The notes below the pieces were generated by a model that saw only the letters and a list, made by a program, of their open reading frames with translations, was not told where the DNA came from and ran no database searches. DNA of 64,000 bases from positions 186,001-250,000 of the forward strand of contig NZ_FODC01000003.1 of assembly GCF_900110275.1 (NCBI RefSeq), in the 5' to 3' direction. The stretch is from Duganella sp. CF517 (lineage in GTDB: Bacteria > Pseudomonadota > Gammaproteobacteria > Burkholderiales > Burkholderiaceae_D). Shown piece after piece: positions 39,247-51,630 of this stretch (positions are counted from its first letter, which is position 1; each line of letters opens with the position of its first letter). The position numbers and the translations under genes are program-made.

Positions 39247-40167
39247 TCATGGCAGCGGGAACGACATCGTCAGCGCCGTGCCCATGCCGGGCGCGCTGGC
39301 GACGTCGAACCGCCCGCCGGCCTCGGCGACCCGCTCGGCCATGCCGCGCAAGCCATGCCCGCGCCGGCCGGCGGCCGGGGGAGCGGCCCGGGGCGTCGGC
39401 GGCGCCGCTACCCGGGCCGGGGCGCGGGCCGATCCGGCAGCGTGGCCGCCGTCGAGGCCGAGGCCGCCGATGCCAATGCCGTTGTCGCGCACGGTCAGGC
39501 TGAGCCCGTCTTCGGCGCGGCTGATGCCGACCGAGACCTGCGAGGCCTTGGCGTGCCGGGCGATATTGCTGAGCGATTCCTGCAAGATCCTGTAGATGAC
39601 CTGGTCCATGCCGCCATCGATGGCGGCGTCGGCGGCGATGGCTTCGGCGTCGAGCTGGCAAGCGATGCCGCTCAGGCGCGAGAATTGCGCCACCTGTTGC
39701 TCGACCGCGCCGCGCAGTCCGTCGCGCAGGCCCTCCGGCTGCAAATCGCGTACGATGGAGCGCATCGAGCGCAGCGTCGCCGCGATGCGCTCGTCGACCT
39801 TGTGCAGCGCCTCCTTGAGCTCGGGGTGTTGCGCGGCCAGCGCGCCCAGTTCAAAGCTCATCGCCAGCAGCTGCTGCCCGAGGTCGTCGTGCAGGTCGCG
39901 GGCGATGCGGCGGCGCTCGGCGTCGCGCAGCGATTGCTGGCTCTTGCTCAGGTGGCACACCTGGCGGCGGGTGTCGGTCAGCGCCTGCTCGGCCAGCGCG
40001 CGGTTGCCGCGTTCGTGCGACAGGCTGGCCTGCAGGCGCGCTTCGACGCGGGCGAAGGCGCCGCGTTGGCGCTGCTGCCGCCACAGCAGCAGCAGCGCGA
40101 GCCAGGCCAGCGCGCAAACGCCGCTGACGATGAGATCGATCTGGATGACTTGCGGCGCGTAGTTCAT
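39247..40167 (-). CDS. NarX/DegS-type sensor histidine kinase, orphan
   Basis: 306 residues. One N-terminal membrane segment (IDLIVSGVCALAWLALLLLW), a coiled linker, then the HisKA_3 phospho-acceptor in RRRIARDLHDDLGQQLL and an HATPase (LSLTVRDNGIGIGGLGL, GHGLRGMAERV). Between those two ATP-site boxes lies an inserted Ala/Pro/Arg-rich stretch of about 30 residues that such kinases normally lack. No LuxR-type partner regulator is adjacent. There is no sensor domain to speak of, so input may come through a partner protein. Confidence 0.82.
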   Translation of the reverse strand: MNYAPQVIQIDLIVSGVCALAWLALLLLWRQQRQRGAFARVEARLQASLSHERGNRALAEQALTDTRRQVCHLSKSQQSLRDAERRRIARDLHDDLGQQLLAMSFELGALAAQHPELKEALHKVDERIAATLRSMRSIVRDLQPEGLRDGLRGAVEQQVAQFSRLSGIACQLDAEAIAADAAIDGGMDQVIYRILQESLSNIARHAKASQVSVGISRAEDGLSLTVRDNGIGIGGLGLDGGHAAGSARAPARVAAPPTPRAAPPAAGRRGHGLRGMAERVAEAGGRFDVASAPGMGTALTMSFPLP

Positions 40168-40320
40168 GGTGGTTCGTCCCCTGTGGTCGGGCGCCGGACC
40201 GCTGCACTCGGTGAGCTGCGTAAAGTCGGTCGGCACCCTGTGAAAATACCGTGGTTGCCGCAGAGCAGCATTGTGCAAGGTCAACTTCGGCCGGAAACCG
40301 CGAGAAAGTGTCGCGTGGGA

Positions 40321-40326
40321 TATAAT
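40321..40326 (+). promoter_or_regulatory. -10 element before queE
   Basis: A consensus TATAAT lies 27 bases before the queE GTG. No convincing -35 is seen 17 bases upstream, and no preQ1 riboswitch structure could be recognised in the short leader. Confidence 0.4.
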
Positions 40327-40352
40327 TGAGGGTTGTCCAATCAGGAATTATC

Positions 40353-40988
40353 GTGACTTACAGCATCAAAGAGATCTTTTACACACTGCAGGGCGAAGGC
40401 GCGCACGCCGGCCGCCCCGCGGTTTTCTGCCGTTTTTCCGGCTGTAACCTGTGGACCGGCCGCGAGAGCGACCGCGCCAGCGCGGTGTGCCAGTTCTGCG
40501 ATACCGATTTCGTCGGTACCGACGGCGAAGGCGGCGGCAAGTTCAAGACGCCGCAGGAGCTGGCGGCGACCATCGACGCGCTGTGGCCGGCCACCTATCC
40601 GGCCAGCAAGTACGTGGTGTTCACCGGCGGCGAACCGCTGTTGCAATTGGACACCGCGCTGATCGCCGCCATGCACGCCGTCGGCTTCACCATCGCCATC
40701 GAAACCAACGGCACCTTGCCGGTGCCCGAGGGCGTCGACTGGATCTGCGTCAGCCCCAAGATGGGCTCGACCCTGGTGGTGACCAGGGGCAGCGAGATCA
40801 AGGTCGTGATTCCCCAGGCCGGCCAAGACCTGGCGGCCTACGAACAACTCGATTTCGACAATTTCTATGTGCAGGCGATGGACGGCCCGCTGGCCGAGTT
40901 CAACACCCGTCTGGCGATCGAGACCTGCAAGCGCAATCCGAAATGGAAGCTGAGCCTGCAAACCCATAAACTTTTACAAATACCCTAG
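40353..40988 (+). CDS. queE: 7-carboxy-7-deazaguanine synthase
   Basis: 211 residues from a GTG start preceded by AGGAA. QueE is a radical-SAM enzyme that converts 6-carboxytetrahydropterin to 7-carboxy-7-deazaguanine for queuosine in tRNA. The cluster-binding cysteines are C31, C46 and C49, the CX14CX2C form also found in Burkholderia QueE instead of the usual CX3CX2C. YTLQGEGAHAGRPAVFCRFS and FTGGEPLLQ are further family marks. queD follows after 10 bases. Confidence 0.95.
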   Translation: MTYSIKEIFYTLQGEGAHAGRPAVFCRFSGCNLWTGRESDRASAVCQFCDTDFVGTDGEGGGKFKTPQELAATIDALWPATYPASKYVVFTGGEPLLQLDTALIAAMHAVGFTIAIETNGTLPVPEGVDWICVSPKMGSTLVVTRGSEIKVVIPQAGQDLAAYEQLDFDNFYVQAMDGPLAEFNTRLAIETCKRNPKWKLSLQTHKLLQIP

Positions 40989-40998
40989 AAAAGATGTC

Positions 40999-41944
<946 letters not shown>

Positions 41945-42052
41945 ACGGTTTCCCGGGGCCCGCGTTTCCAGACGCCGGCAAAAATGGTATGCTGACGCCA
42001 CGATGCGCGGCGCATCGTCGGCTTCGCCGCCAGCCCCCTCCCGGAGACCGCT

Positions 42053-43000
42053 TTGGCTACCGCAAAAGCAAACGGCATTACGATCACCTACGAAACCAGC
42101 GGCAACCCGCAGGATATCCCCGTGTTGCTCATCATGGGCCTGGGCATGCAGTTGATCGCCTGGCCGCAGGACCTGGTCGACGGTCTGGTGGAGCAGGGCT
42201 ATTACGTGATTCGCTACGACAACCGCGATATCGGCCTGTCGAGCAAGTTCGACCAGTTCAAAAAGCCCAACCTGATGCTGGCCTACCTCAAGTCGCTGGT
42301 CGGCTGGCGGCAGTCGCCGGCCTACACGCTCAACGACATGGCCAACGATGCGCTCGGCCTGCTCGACGCGCTCGGCATCGCCAGGGCGCACGTGGTGGGC
42401 GCCTCGATGGGCGGCATGATCGCGCAAATCTTCGCGTCGCGCTTCGGCGACCGCACCCTGAGCCTGACGTCGATCATGTCGAGCAGCGGCCGCCGCGGCC
42501 TGCCCGGGCCGACGGCGGCGGCGCGGGCGGCGCTGATGCGCGGTCCCGGCAGCGCCAGCGACCGCAAACAGGTGGTCGATCACGCCGTCGGCGTGTTCCG
42601 CACCATCGGCAGCCCGTCGTTCCCGACGCCGGAGCGCCTGTTGCGCGCCAATATCGAGCGCGCGCTCAACCGCAACGTCAATCCGGCGGGGGTGGCGCGG
42701 CAGATGGTGGCCGTGGTCGCCTCGGGCGACCGCACGCCGCTGCTGCGCAAGATCAGCTGTCCGGCGCTGGTCATCCACGGCGCGGCCGATCCGCTGGTGC
42801 CGGTGGCCTGCGGCGTGGACACGGCCGAGGCGATCCCGGGCGCCAAGCTGCACGTGATCGAGGGCATGGGCCACGACCTGCCGCCGCAGCTCATCGAGCG
42901 CCTGCTCGCCTTGCTCGACAGCCATCTGCGCGGTAATATGACGCCGGACATGCCCGCGCTGATCGCGCGCCGCGCCGGCAGCGACACTCCTCAACAATAG
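42053..43000 (+). CDS. Alpha/beta-fold hydrolase
   Basis: 315 residues from a TTG start with GGAG upstream. The fold is shown by VLLIMGLGMQ (oxyanion region), the nucleophile elbow G-A-S-M-G-G (VVGASMGGMIAQIF), Asp in VIHGAADPLVP and His in EGMGHDLPP. The substrate is unknown; related proteins are esterases or epoxide-hydrolase-like enzymes. Confidence 0.87.
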   Translation: MATAKANGITITYETSGNPQDIPVLLIMGLGMQLIAWPQDLVDGLVEQGYYVIRYDNRDIGLSSKFDQFKKPNLMLAYLKSLVGWRQSPAYTLNDMANDALGLLDALGIARAHVVGASMGGMIAQIFASRFGDRTLSLTSIMSSSGRRGLPGPTAAARAALMRGPGSASDRKQVVDHAVGVFRTIGSPSFPTPERLLRANIERALNRNVNPAGVARQMVAVVASGDRTPLLRKISCPALVIHGAADPLVPVACGVDTAEAIPGAKLHVIEGMGHDLPPQLIERLLALLDSHLRGNMTPDMPALIARRAGSDTPQQ

Positions 43001-43027
43001 CGCTTCACAACCGAGCTCCGACGCCAC

Positions 43028-43948
43028 TTGAACACCAACAACATCGGCATCGCCATCGTCGCGCCCGGCGGCGCCGCGCCCAACGCCGCCGCGCTCGACG
43101 CCGGCATCGCCCGACTGCAACACCAGGGTTTCCTGGTCCACAACTACTACGAGCACGACAAGCGCCACCAGCGCTTCGGCGGCACCGACGCCGCCCGCCT
43201 GGCGCAGCTCGACGCCGCCGCCAGCGATCCGGAGGTGCAAGTCGTCATCGCCCTGCGCGGTTCGTACGGCATGACGCGGCTGCTGCCGGCGATCGATTTC
43301 GCCGCCATGGCCGACAGCGGCAAGCTGTTTGTCGGCTATAGCGACTTCACCGCCTTCCAGATGGCGCTGATGAAGCAAACCGGCCGCGTCAGCTTCGCCG
43401 GGCCGATGGTCTGCGCCGATTTCCTCCCCGACGAGCCCGATGCCTACACGCTGGGGCAGTTCTGGGATTGCCTGCGCGGTCCGGCGCACGCCGTGCGCGG
43501 CGAGGTGGCCGACGGCGGCGCCGACAATCCGCTGGTCGATGTCGCCGGCAGGCTGTGGGGCGGCAACCTGGCGATGATGGTCAGCCTGCTGGGCACGCCG
43601 TATTTCCACGCGCTCGACGATGGCATCGTGTTCATCGAGGATATTTCCGAACACCCGTACCGGATCGAGCGCATGGTGTTGCAGTTGTTGTATGCGGGCG
43701 CGCTGGACGGCCAGCGGGCGCTGGTGCTGGGCGATTTTTCCGGCTATAAATTGGGTGCGCTGGAGAACGGCTACGACTTCGAGACCATGCTGGCCTATCT
43801 GCGCCAGCGTTTGCCGATACCGGTGCTGACCGGCTTGCCGTTCGGCCACATCAAGCGCCATGCCACCTTGCCGTACGGCGGCATGGCGCGGCTGGTGTCG
43901 GACGCGCGCGGCTTCGACCTGACCGTGCGCGACTATCCGACCTTATAG
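43028..43948 (+). CDS. ldcA: Muramoyltetrapeptide carboxypeptidase (LD-carboxypeptidase, S66)
   Basis: 306 residues from a TTG start. LdcA removes the terminal D-Ala from murein tetrapeptides during cell-wall recycling in the cytoplasm. The catalytic Ser is in RGSYGMTRLLP, the Glu in FIEDISEHPYRIERM and the His in PFGHIKRHATLPYG, in the order S-E-H of family S66. GGNLAMM is also typical. The Shine-Dalgarno is weak. Confidence 0.92.
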   Translation: MNTNNIGIAIVAPGGAAPNAAALDAGIARLQHQGFLVHNYYEHDKRHQRFGGTDAARLAQLDAAASDPEVQVVIALRGSYGMTRLLPAIDFAAMADSGKLFVGYSDFTAFQMALMKQTGRVSFAGPMVCADFLPDEPDAYTLGQFWDCLRGPAHAVRGEVADGGADNPLVDVAGRLWGGNLAMMVSLLGTPYFHALDDGIVFIEDISEHPYRIERMVLQLLYAGALDGQRALVLGDFSGYKLGALENGYDFETMLAYLRQRLPIPVLTGLPFGHIKRHATLPYGGMARLVSDARGFDLTVRDYPTL

Positions 43949-43949
43949 A

Positions 43950-44471
43950 TCACTGCACCCGGCGCACGCGCGGCGGTTGCTTGGCGCCGTCGACTTCGAA
44001 GAAGATGGTGCCGATGGCGTTGCGGCTCAGGACCACCCTGGGATTGGTGCGCTCGATAAACCACTCCGAGCTGCCGTCGACCACCCGCCAGACCTGGCCG
44101 TTGGCCAAGGTGAAGCGGGTGTTCGGTCCCCAGCCCTCGATCTTGCCGACGACGGTGCTTTCGATCGACGATGGCGTGTCGGTTTTACGTTTGGCGATCG
44201 TCTCCATGCCGAAGCCGGCGTCGGCGCTGGCGGCCGGCGCCGACGCCGCGGGGACCGCCGCAGCGGTGGGCGCCGCCGGCGCCACTGCGGCGGGCATGGC
44301 GCCAGGCGCCGCGATCGCGGCGGCTTTCGACGCGCCGGCTGCGCCTACCGGGATCGCGTCGTAGCACGCCACGCGGCCGGCCACGTCGGCGATGGTGCGG
44401 CAATGGAGCAGGGCGCGATCGTCGGCCAGCGCGGAACCGGAAATTGCCAGCAATACAAGCAAAACTTTCAT
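43950..44471 (-). CDS. Secreted hypothetical protein with Ala/Pro-rich linker
   Basis: 173 residues. A signal peptide ends near SALA, then LLHCRTIADVAGRVACYDAI gives a two-Cys motif common in small periplasmic proteins, an Ala/Pro linker (about 45-85) follows, and a C-terminal domain (VVGKIEGWGPNTRFTLANGQ, VWRVVDGSS) looks like a small beta-barrel. The function is unknown. It converges on ldcA with a one-base gap. Confidence 0.65.
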   Translation of the reverse strand: MKVLLVLLAISGSALADDRALLHCRTIADVAGRVACYDAIPVGAAGASKAAAIAAPGAMPAAVAPAAPTAAAVPAASAPAASADAGFGMETIAKRKTDTPSSIESTVVGKIEGWGPNTRFTLANGQVWRVVDGSSEWFIERTNPRVVLSRNAIGTIFFEVDGAKQPPRVRRVQ

Positions 44472-44531
44472 CGAATACCTTCCAGGTTGAGATGTCCTGA
44501 TTATATCGATACGCCGATCAGCAGCGGTAGG

Positions 44532-44564
44532 AAAAAAAAGCCCGGGCGCGTGAACGTCCGGGCT
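44532..44564 (-). terminator. Strong intrinsic terminator of the TonB receptor gene
   Basis: On the minus strand AGCCCGGACG pairs with CGCCCGGGCT (10 bp with one G-T) and is followed by eight T residues. It lies about 80 bases after the receptor's stop codon. Confidence 0.88.
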
Positions 44565-44642
44565 GTCGAAGAGAGGAGGGAGACCGCCTCCTCTTGGTGC
44601 TCTTGGTGCTCGTGGGCGCTCGTGGATGCCGGTTGGCGGGCG

Positions 44643-47600
44643 TCAGTTCCTGAAATTGACCCCCACCATGATGCGGCGGCCGGCGTAGGACGTGTCGAGC
44701 AGGTTGGGCGTGCCGTCGGCGAAGGCGGCGTATTGGGCCTGGCTGTTGGTGGTCGAGCTCAGGTTCAGGTTGCGGCCCTCGGCGAAAATCTCCATGTGCT
44801 GGTTGATGCGGTAGGCGATCTTGGCGTCGACGTAGCGGGTGGCGTTCTTGAAGTTCGGCGAGCCCGGGTTGTACGGCGTGATGGTGGTGCGCCCGCCGGC
44901 CGCGTTCGGGTAGTTGTTGACCGACGTGCCGCCGCAGGCGGCGATGCAGCTGAACTTTTGGCCGACCGCCTGCAGCGACACGCGGGCCGAGAACGCGCCA
45001 TCGTCGTACCACAGCGAGGCGTTGTAGGTGTACTTCGATTCGCCGACCGGCGGCAGCGCCTCGCCGGTGAGCAGGTCCACCACGCGCTGGTCGGTGTTCT
45101 TCGAGCGCAGCTTGGTGTAATTGAGGTCGACCCCGGTGTAGCGCAGCAGCCACGGCAGGAAGGTGAAGGCGGTCTTGCTGCCGTATTCCAGGCCGGTGCG
45201 GGTGATGTTGGCGCCGTTCTCGTAGGTGCGGTAGTCGAAGCCCAGGTTGTCGAGCGGGCGGCCGGTCTGCGGATCGACCAGGCCGGTGCCGTTGAACAGG
45301 CTGACGGCGCTCTTGCCGACCACCGTGCTGCCGCCGACCTTGCCCACCTGGCGGAACGCGCCCACCGAGAACGAGGAGTCGTCGTTCGGATACCACTCCA
45401 GCGCCAGGTTCTGGTTCTGGTTGGTCTGCGCCTTGAGCGCCGGGTTGCCGATGGTGCCAGAACAGCTCTGTTCCTCGTCGTCGCGGCGCCGCTCGTCGTA
45501 GGTGCAGGTGCCGGCCGGGATCAGCGCGCTGACCGGCGGCCGGGCCACCTGCTTGGCGCGGTTGTAGCGCAATACCACTTCGTTGGGCACCATCCATAGC
45601 GACAGGTTCAGGATCGGCAGGTAGTCGGTGGTGTTGGCGTCGAGCGCCGTCAGCTTGCTGGCCGTGGCGCTGATGGTGCCGCCGGCGGCGTTCTGGTTGA
45701 GCGGGTCGTAGGCGGCCGTCTTGATGGTGGAGGTGAAGCTCATCACGCCGGTGGCGTGGACCTTGGTGCGCACCACGCGGTAGCCGAAGTTGCCATCCAA
45801 TTCCATGCCGAACGGCAGGCGCCGGTTGGTGAACGGGATCTCGTCCAGGCCGAAATCGGTCATCAGGTAGGCCGCCGTGGTGCGCTCCTTGAAGGTGCTG
45901 ACCGGCTGTTGATAGACCTTGCCGTCGCTGGCCGTGCATTCCTTGACGCAGTCGAAGTTGACGTTGGGCGAGTTGACCAGGCTGAACACTTTTTCGACGT
46001 CGATCTGGTTCCAGCCGTCGATCAGGCCGGCCGGACGGTCCGGCATGCCGTTGAAGAACGGCGTGTTCCGTTGCGCCATCGATTTGGCGATGACGTCGAG
46101 GAATTGCTGCTGCGTCATATAGGTGTTGCCGGAGCGGGCCGAGGCCGGATCGGTGTTGGGCACGTAGCCGCTGGCGCACGGCTTGCCGCCCGGGCCGAGC
46201 GAGCCGGGGGTGTCGGCGCAGCCGGAGAAGAAGCTGCGCACGTTGGCGCTCGGCAGGATCACGGCCGGCACGTAGCCCGGCTTGCCGAAGTCGCCGACCG
46301 CCGTTTGCACGGTCGAGCCGCCGCCGCCCCAGCTGCTGCCGGAGGTCTGGCGGAAATTGAAACCGCTCTTGACACGCTTGAAGAACGGCACCTTATCGCT
46401 CAGCGCATAGCTGAAGTCGGCCTTGGCGGTGCGTTCCTCGGTCTCGGCCATCTTCGGTGAGAAGGTGATTTGCGGCGCCTGCGTGCTAAGCGGCTGCTGG
46501 GCTATCGTGTAGGCCGGCACGGCCGGACCCTTCGGACCGGCCTCGACCGCCTTGGTGTCGGTGCCGGCCGGGCGCACCTGCGCGTAGATGGTCGGATCGG
46601 CCTGGTTAAAGCCGCTGCCGGCCGGCTGTTCGTAGGTCCACAGGCCGTTGGGCAGCACCCGCATCGTCGTCGGGCCGTAGTTATAGCTCCAGTTGGTGCG
46701 CTTGTCGCCGCGCTGCCACCTGGAGCGGGCGTCGCCGACGAAGAACTCGGCCGCGAAGCCGCCGTCCTTGTACACGCCGCCGCTCTGGAAATAGCGGTCC
46801 GTGGTCTTCATGACGTTGTGGATCTGGTCGGTGTTGACGTTGGCGTCGCTGATCGTGTACTGCGTCACGTGGTGGTTGGCGTCCACCAGCACCGAGCGCG
46901 GGTCGACGTTGGCGACGACGCCATTGGCCGGATACAGGTTGGCGCGGTAGCTGGCGCCGTCATACAGGTAGTAGCCGGAGCCGGGCACGGCGCTGCGCAC
47001 GCCGGCCGCCGTGTCGGTGAAGGTTGGTCCCTGGTAGGTCGGGCTGTAGGCGGTCGCCGGATTGGTGTTCAGGCCGCCCAGGCCGTAGGTCTGGTTGTTG
47101 TCGTCCACCTCGCGGCGCGCGTAGTTGACCTTGCCGTAGACGGTCAGCTGGTTGTTGACCTTGAAGTCGAAGCGTAAGTCGACGGTGCCGCGTTTTTCCT
47201 CCTGGCGCTTCTCGAGGAAGCGCACCAGCGACGGCGTGTAATCGTTCCACTGGTTCAGGCAGCTCAGCAGCTCGTTGCCGCGCGCGTTGATGGCGGCGTT
47301 GCGGGCGGTGGTGCCGTTGACGGCGTTGACCTGCGCCGTGGTCAGCGCCGGGAAGGCCGCGTAGCAGGCCGCCTTGGTCTGCGCCGCCGCCGATTTGGTC
47401 AGGATGTCGGCCGGCGAGGCGTGGTCTAAGAAGCCGCCCGCCGTCAGCGGCGAGCGCAACGTCGGCGCGGTGCTGGCCGGGTCGTTCGGCGACAGGGTGC
47501 CCGGCTGGTAGGTGAAGGTCTTGTTGGGCGAATTGTCGAAGTCGACGTTGCGCGCGTAGCCGGCGTTGCGGGTGGTGGCGACTTCGGACGAGTGCGACTC

Positions 47601-48326
47601 GTTGACCACGCGCGAGGTCGAGGCGTTGAGCATGACGCCGAAGCGGTTGTCGAAGAACTTGCGGGTCAGGATCAGGTTGGTGTCGGGCGACCACTCCTTG
47701 TTGAGCGAGCCTTGCGAGCCGGCCAGGCGCAGCGAGTAGAACGGGTCCTTGAAATCCAGGCTGGTGCGGGTCTTGATGATGATGCCGCCGCCAAGCGAGC
47801 CTTCGGTCATGTCGGCGGTGGCGCCCTTGACCACGTCGACGCTTTTGATCAGGTCGGCCGACAGCGAGCGGAACTCGACGCCACGGCCGCTGCCGCCGCC
47901 GTTCATGTCGGTGCCGCCGGCCGATTGCACGCCCTGGCCGTCGATTTCGACGCGGGTCAGGTCGGCGCTGTTGCCGCGGATGGCGACGCTGACGCCTTCG
48001 CCGAAGTCGCCGCGGTCGAGGGCGACGCCGGAGATGCGCGAGATCGCCTCGCCGATGTTACGGTCGGGGAAGGCGCCGACGTCGTCGGCGACGATCGAAT
48101 CCATCGCGGTGGCGGCGTTCTTCTTGCGTTCGATGCCCGATTGCTGGGCGGCGCGCTGGCCCTGGACGACGACGGTCTTGACTTCGGTGGAGGGCGGCGC
48201 GGGCGCCGGGGCGTCCTGGGCGGCGGCGTGGCCGCCGACGATGGAGGCCAGCGCGATCGAGACCGCGTAGGCGATCGGTGTGAGGCCCGGTGGGTTGGCG
48301 CGCGCGCCATGGGTGCATTCTTGCAT
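44643..48326 (-). CDS. TonB-dependent outer membrane receptor (Caulobacter-type)
   Basis: 1227 residues, long for the family (usually 700-1000). Signal peptide to about residue 37, a TonB-box-like VKTVVVQGQR, a plug domain (FPDRNIGEAISRISGVALDR, then VAIRGNSADLTRVEIDG) and a large beta-barrel. These receptors take in siderophores, sugars or other large ligands using ExbBD-TonB energy. The last residues are VGVNFRN, so the usual terminal Phe is two residues short of the end. GGGAGAGAG precedes the ATG. No TonB or sugar enzyme genes are adjacent to hint at the ligand. Confidence 0.92.
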   Translation of the reverse strand: MQECTHGARANPPGLTPIAYAVSIALASIVGGHAAAQDAPAPAPPSTEVKTVVVQGQRAAQQSGIERKKNAATAMDSIVADDVGAFPDRNIGEAISRISGVALDRGDFGEGVSVAIRGNSADLTRVEIDGQGVQSAGGTDMNGGGSGRGVEFRSLSADLIKSVDVVKGATADMTEGSLGGGIIIKTRTSLDFKDPFYSLRLAGSQGSLNKEWSPDTNLILTRKFFDNRFGVMLNASTSRVVNESHSSEVATTRNAGYARNVDFDNSPNKTFTYQPGTLSPNDPASTAPTLRSPLTAGGFLDHASPADILTKSAAAQTKAACYAAFPALTTAQVNAVNGTTARNAAINARGNELLSCLNQWNDYTPSLVRFLEKRQEEKRGTVDLRFDFKVNNQLTVYGKVNYARREVDDNNQTYGLGGLNTNPATAYSPTYQGPTFTDTAAGVRSAVPGSGYYLYDGASYRANLYPANGVVANVDPRSVLVDANHHVTQYTISDANVNTDQIHNVMKTTDRYFQSGGVYKDGGFAAEFFVGDARSRWQRGDKRTNWSYNYGPTTMRVLPNGLWTYEQPAGSGFNQADPTIYAQVRPAGTDTKAVEAGPKGPAVPAYTIAQQPLSTQAPQITFSPKMAETEERTAKADFSYALSDKVPFFKRVKSGFNFRQTSGSSWGGGGSTVQTAVGDFGKPGYVPAVILPSANVRSFFSGCADTPGSLGPGGKPCASGYVPNTDPASARSGNTYMTQQQFLDVIAKSMAQRNTPFFNGMPDRPAGLIDGWNQIDVEKVFSLVNSPNVNFDCVKECTASDGKVYQQPVSTFKERTTAAYLMTDFGLDEIPFTNRRLPFGMELDGNFGYRVVRTKVHATGVMSFTSTIKTAAYDPLNQNAAGGTISATASKLTALDANTTDYLPILNLSLWMVPNEVVLRYNRAKQVARPPVSALIPAGTCTYDERRRDDEEQSCSGTIGNPALKAQTNQNQNLALEWYPNDDSSFSVGAFRQVGKVGGSTVVGKSAVSLFNGTGLVDPQTGRPLDNLGFDYRTYENGANITRTGLEYGSKTAFTFLPWLLRYTGVDLNYTKLRSKNTDQRVVDLLTGEALPPVGESKYTYNASLWYDDGAFSARVSLQAVGQKFSCIAACGGTSVNNYPNAAGGRTTITPYNPGSPNFKNATRYVDAKIAYRINQHMEIFAEGRNLNLSSTTNSQAQYAAFADGTPNLLDTSYAGRRIMVGVNFRN

Positions 48327-48511
48327 GTCGACTCTCTCCCTGACTGGCCTTTGCGGCCATGTTTTCGCGCCGGTGCGGTCCGCCCGGCTGATATATTAGC
48401 GATTAGTCTAGTGTCGAAAACCGGCGCGCGGATTGTTAAATGGAAAAGAATCACCGCGTTGAGCGGGATACCGATTCGAGTAAAAAACCGGTGTGTGAGG
48501 GGGGGATTTGG

Positions 48512-48700
48512 CTATCGGCGCCGACGCGGCGCGCCGTCGGGTGCGATTATTTCGCCGGCGGGAGCGGTGCGGGTTGGGTGTACACCACCACCGACTGCGG
48601 CGTCGGCGGCGGAGCTTTGGGCGTGGCGCGCCTCGATCCGCGCCAGCCGTTCCTTGACGTCGATTGCCACTTCTTCCAGTCTGGCGATGCGCTCTTCCAT
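48512..48700 (-). CDS. Possible small coiled-coil protein
   Basis: 62 residues: MEERIARLEEVAIDVKERLA, then RIEARHAQSS and a Pro/Arg-rich tail. The heptad pattern and the high G/C of third positions support coding, but there is no clear Shine-Dalgarno. Similar starts occur in short DUF-type proteins of this bacterial group, usually longer. The remaining 48327-48511 and 48701-48851 stretches hold promoters only, as far as I can see. Confidence 0.4.
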   Translation of the reverse strand: MEERIARLEEVAIDVKERLARIEARHAQSSAADAAVGGGVHPTRTAPAGEIIAPDGAPRRRR

Positions 48701-48792
48701 TTTGCATGCTTGCGGGTGCCGAACCCCACTTGCTTGATAAAATTGTACGCCATGTTTTGGGCGCGGTCGCCCGGCGCCGGGGGTGGGTGCTG

Positions 48793-48798
48793 TATAAT
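48793..48798 (+). promoter_or_regulatory. -10 element before ybiT
   Basis: A consensus TATAAT preceded by TG lies about 55 bases before the ybiT ATG; the -35 region is GC-rich and poor, as expected if the TG extension compensates. Confidence 0.4.
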
Positions 48799-48851
48799 CC
48801 CGCATTTCCGCCTAACGGCATGATTTAATTAAGAAAAGCACAGAATCCACA

Positions 48852-50453
<1,602 letters not shown>

Positions 50454-50484
50454 CCGCAGCTTTTAACCACGTTCTTCCGGAACC

Positions 50485-51630
50485 ATGCAAACCATAGCGA
50501 TCAAATCCGTCGAGTACGATCATCCTCAAGACGGCGCCAGCTGCACCGCCCACGCCTGGGCGCGCACGCCAGCGACACCAACGGCCGACCAGCGCACCGC
50601 GCTCAAGGCCCGCATCAAGCAACTGCTGGTCGAGAAGGAGGCGGTGCTTGTTGCGCACTACTACGTCGACGGCGACCTGCAAGACCTGGCCGAGGAAACC
50701 GGCGGCTGCGTCTCCGATTCGCTGGAGATGGCGCGCTTCGGGCGCGACCACCCGGCCAGGACGCTGGTCGTGGCCGGCGTGCGCTTCATGGGCGAGACCG
50801 CCAAGATCCTCAGCCCTGAAAAGCGCATCCTGATGCCGGACCTGGACGCGACCTGTTCGCTCGACCTGGGTTGCCCCGCCGACGAGTTCAGCGCGTTCTG
50901 CGACGCCCATCCGGACCGCACGGTGGTGGTGTACGCCAACACCAGCGCCGCCGTCAAGGCGCGCGCCGACTGGATGGTGACGTCGTCGATCGGCCTCGAC
51001 ATCGTGGCCCACCTGCACGCGCAGGGCAAGAAAATCCTGTGGGCGCCGGACCGCCACCTCGGTTCCTACATCCAGAAGCAGACCGGCGCCGACATGCTGC
51101 TGTGGCAGGGCTCGTGCCTGGTGCACGACGAGTTCAAGGGCGTCGAGCTCGAGCTGCTGAAGGCGCAATATCCGGACGCCAAGATCCTGGTGCATCCGGA
51201 ATCGCCGGCCAACGTGGTGGCGCTGGCCGACGTGGTCGGCTCGACCACGCAGATCATCAACGCCGCCGTCGAGTCCGACGCCGACACCTTCATCGTCGCC
51301 ACCGACAACGGTATCCTGCACAAGATGCGCGCGGCCGCGCCCGGCAAGCGCTTCATCGAGGCGCCGACCGCCGGCAACAGCGCCACGTGCAAGAGCTGCG
51401 CCCATTGCCCGTGGATGGCGATGAACGGCTTGCAGAACCTGGCCGACGTGCTGGAGAACATGGAAACGGGCACGGCCAACGAAATCCATGTCGATCCGGC
51501 GATCGGCCGCCAGGCGGTGGTGTCGATCAACCGCATGCTCGATTTCGCGGCGGCCAAAAAGGCCCGGGTGCAGCCCGGCGCCGACCTGGCCAAAGAAGCA
51601 CAACTGTTTTCTGGAATTGGTCCCGCATGA
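50485..51630 (+). CDS. nadA: Quinolinate synthase A
   Basis: 381 residues. NadA condenses iminoaspartate (from NadB) with dihydroxyacetone phosphate to make quinolinate, using a 4Fe-4S cluster. Conserved parts are [41 protein letters not shown] and the Cys-rich [18 protein letters not shown]. It overlaps nadC by four bases (ATGA), so the two steps are made together. Confidence 0.96.
   Translation: MQTIAIKSVEYDHPQDGASCTAHAWARTPATPTADQRTALKARIKQLLVEKEAVLVAHYYVDGDLQDLAEETGGCVSDSLEMARFGRDHPARTLVVAGVRFMGETAKILSPEKRILMPDLDATCSLDLGCPADEFSAFCDAHPDRTVVVYANTSAAVKARADWMVTSSIGLDIVAHLHAQGKKILWAPDRHLGSYIQKQTGADMLLWQGSCLVHDEFKGVELELLKAQYPDAKILVHPESPANVVALADVVGSTTQIINAAVESDADTFIVATDNGILHKMRAAAPGKRFIEAPTAGNSATCKSCAHCPWMAMNGLQNLADVLENMETGTANEIHVDPAIGRQAVVSINRMLDFAAAKKARVQPGADLAKEAQLFSGIGPA

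Noticed and set aside
40327..40352. preQ1 riboswitch before the queE-queD-tadA operon
   Set aside because: The leader between the -10 element and the start codon is too short and shows no pseudoknot-forming segments.
48440..48823. 127-codon open frame on the plus strand
   Set aside because: No ribosome-binding site, no recognisable pattern, and it overlaps a more plausible coiled-coil frame on the other strand.
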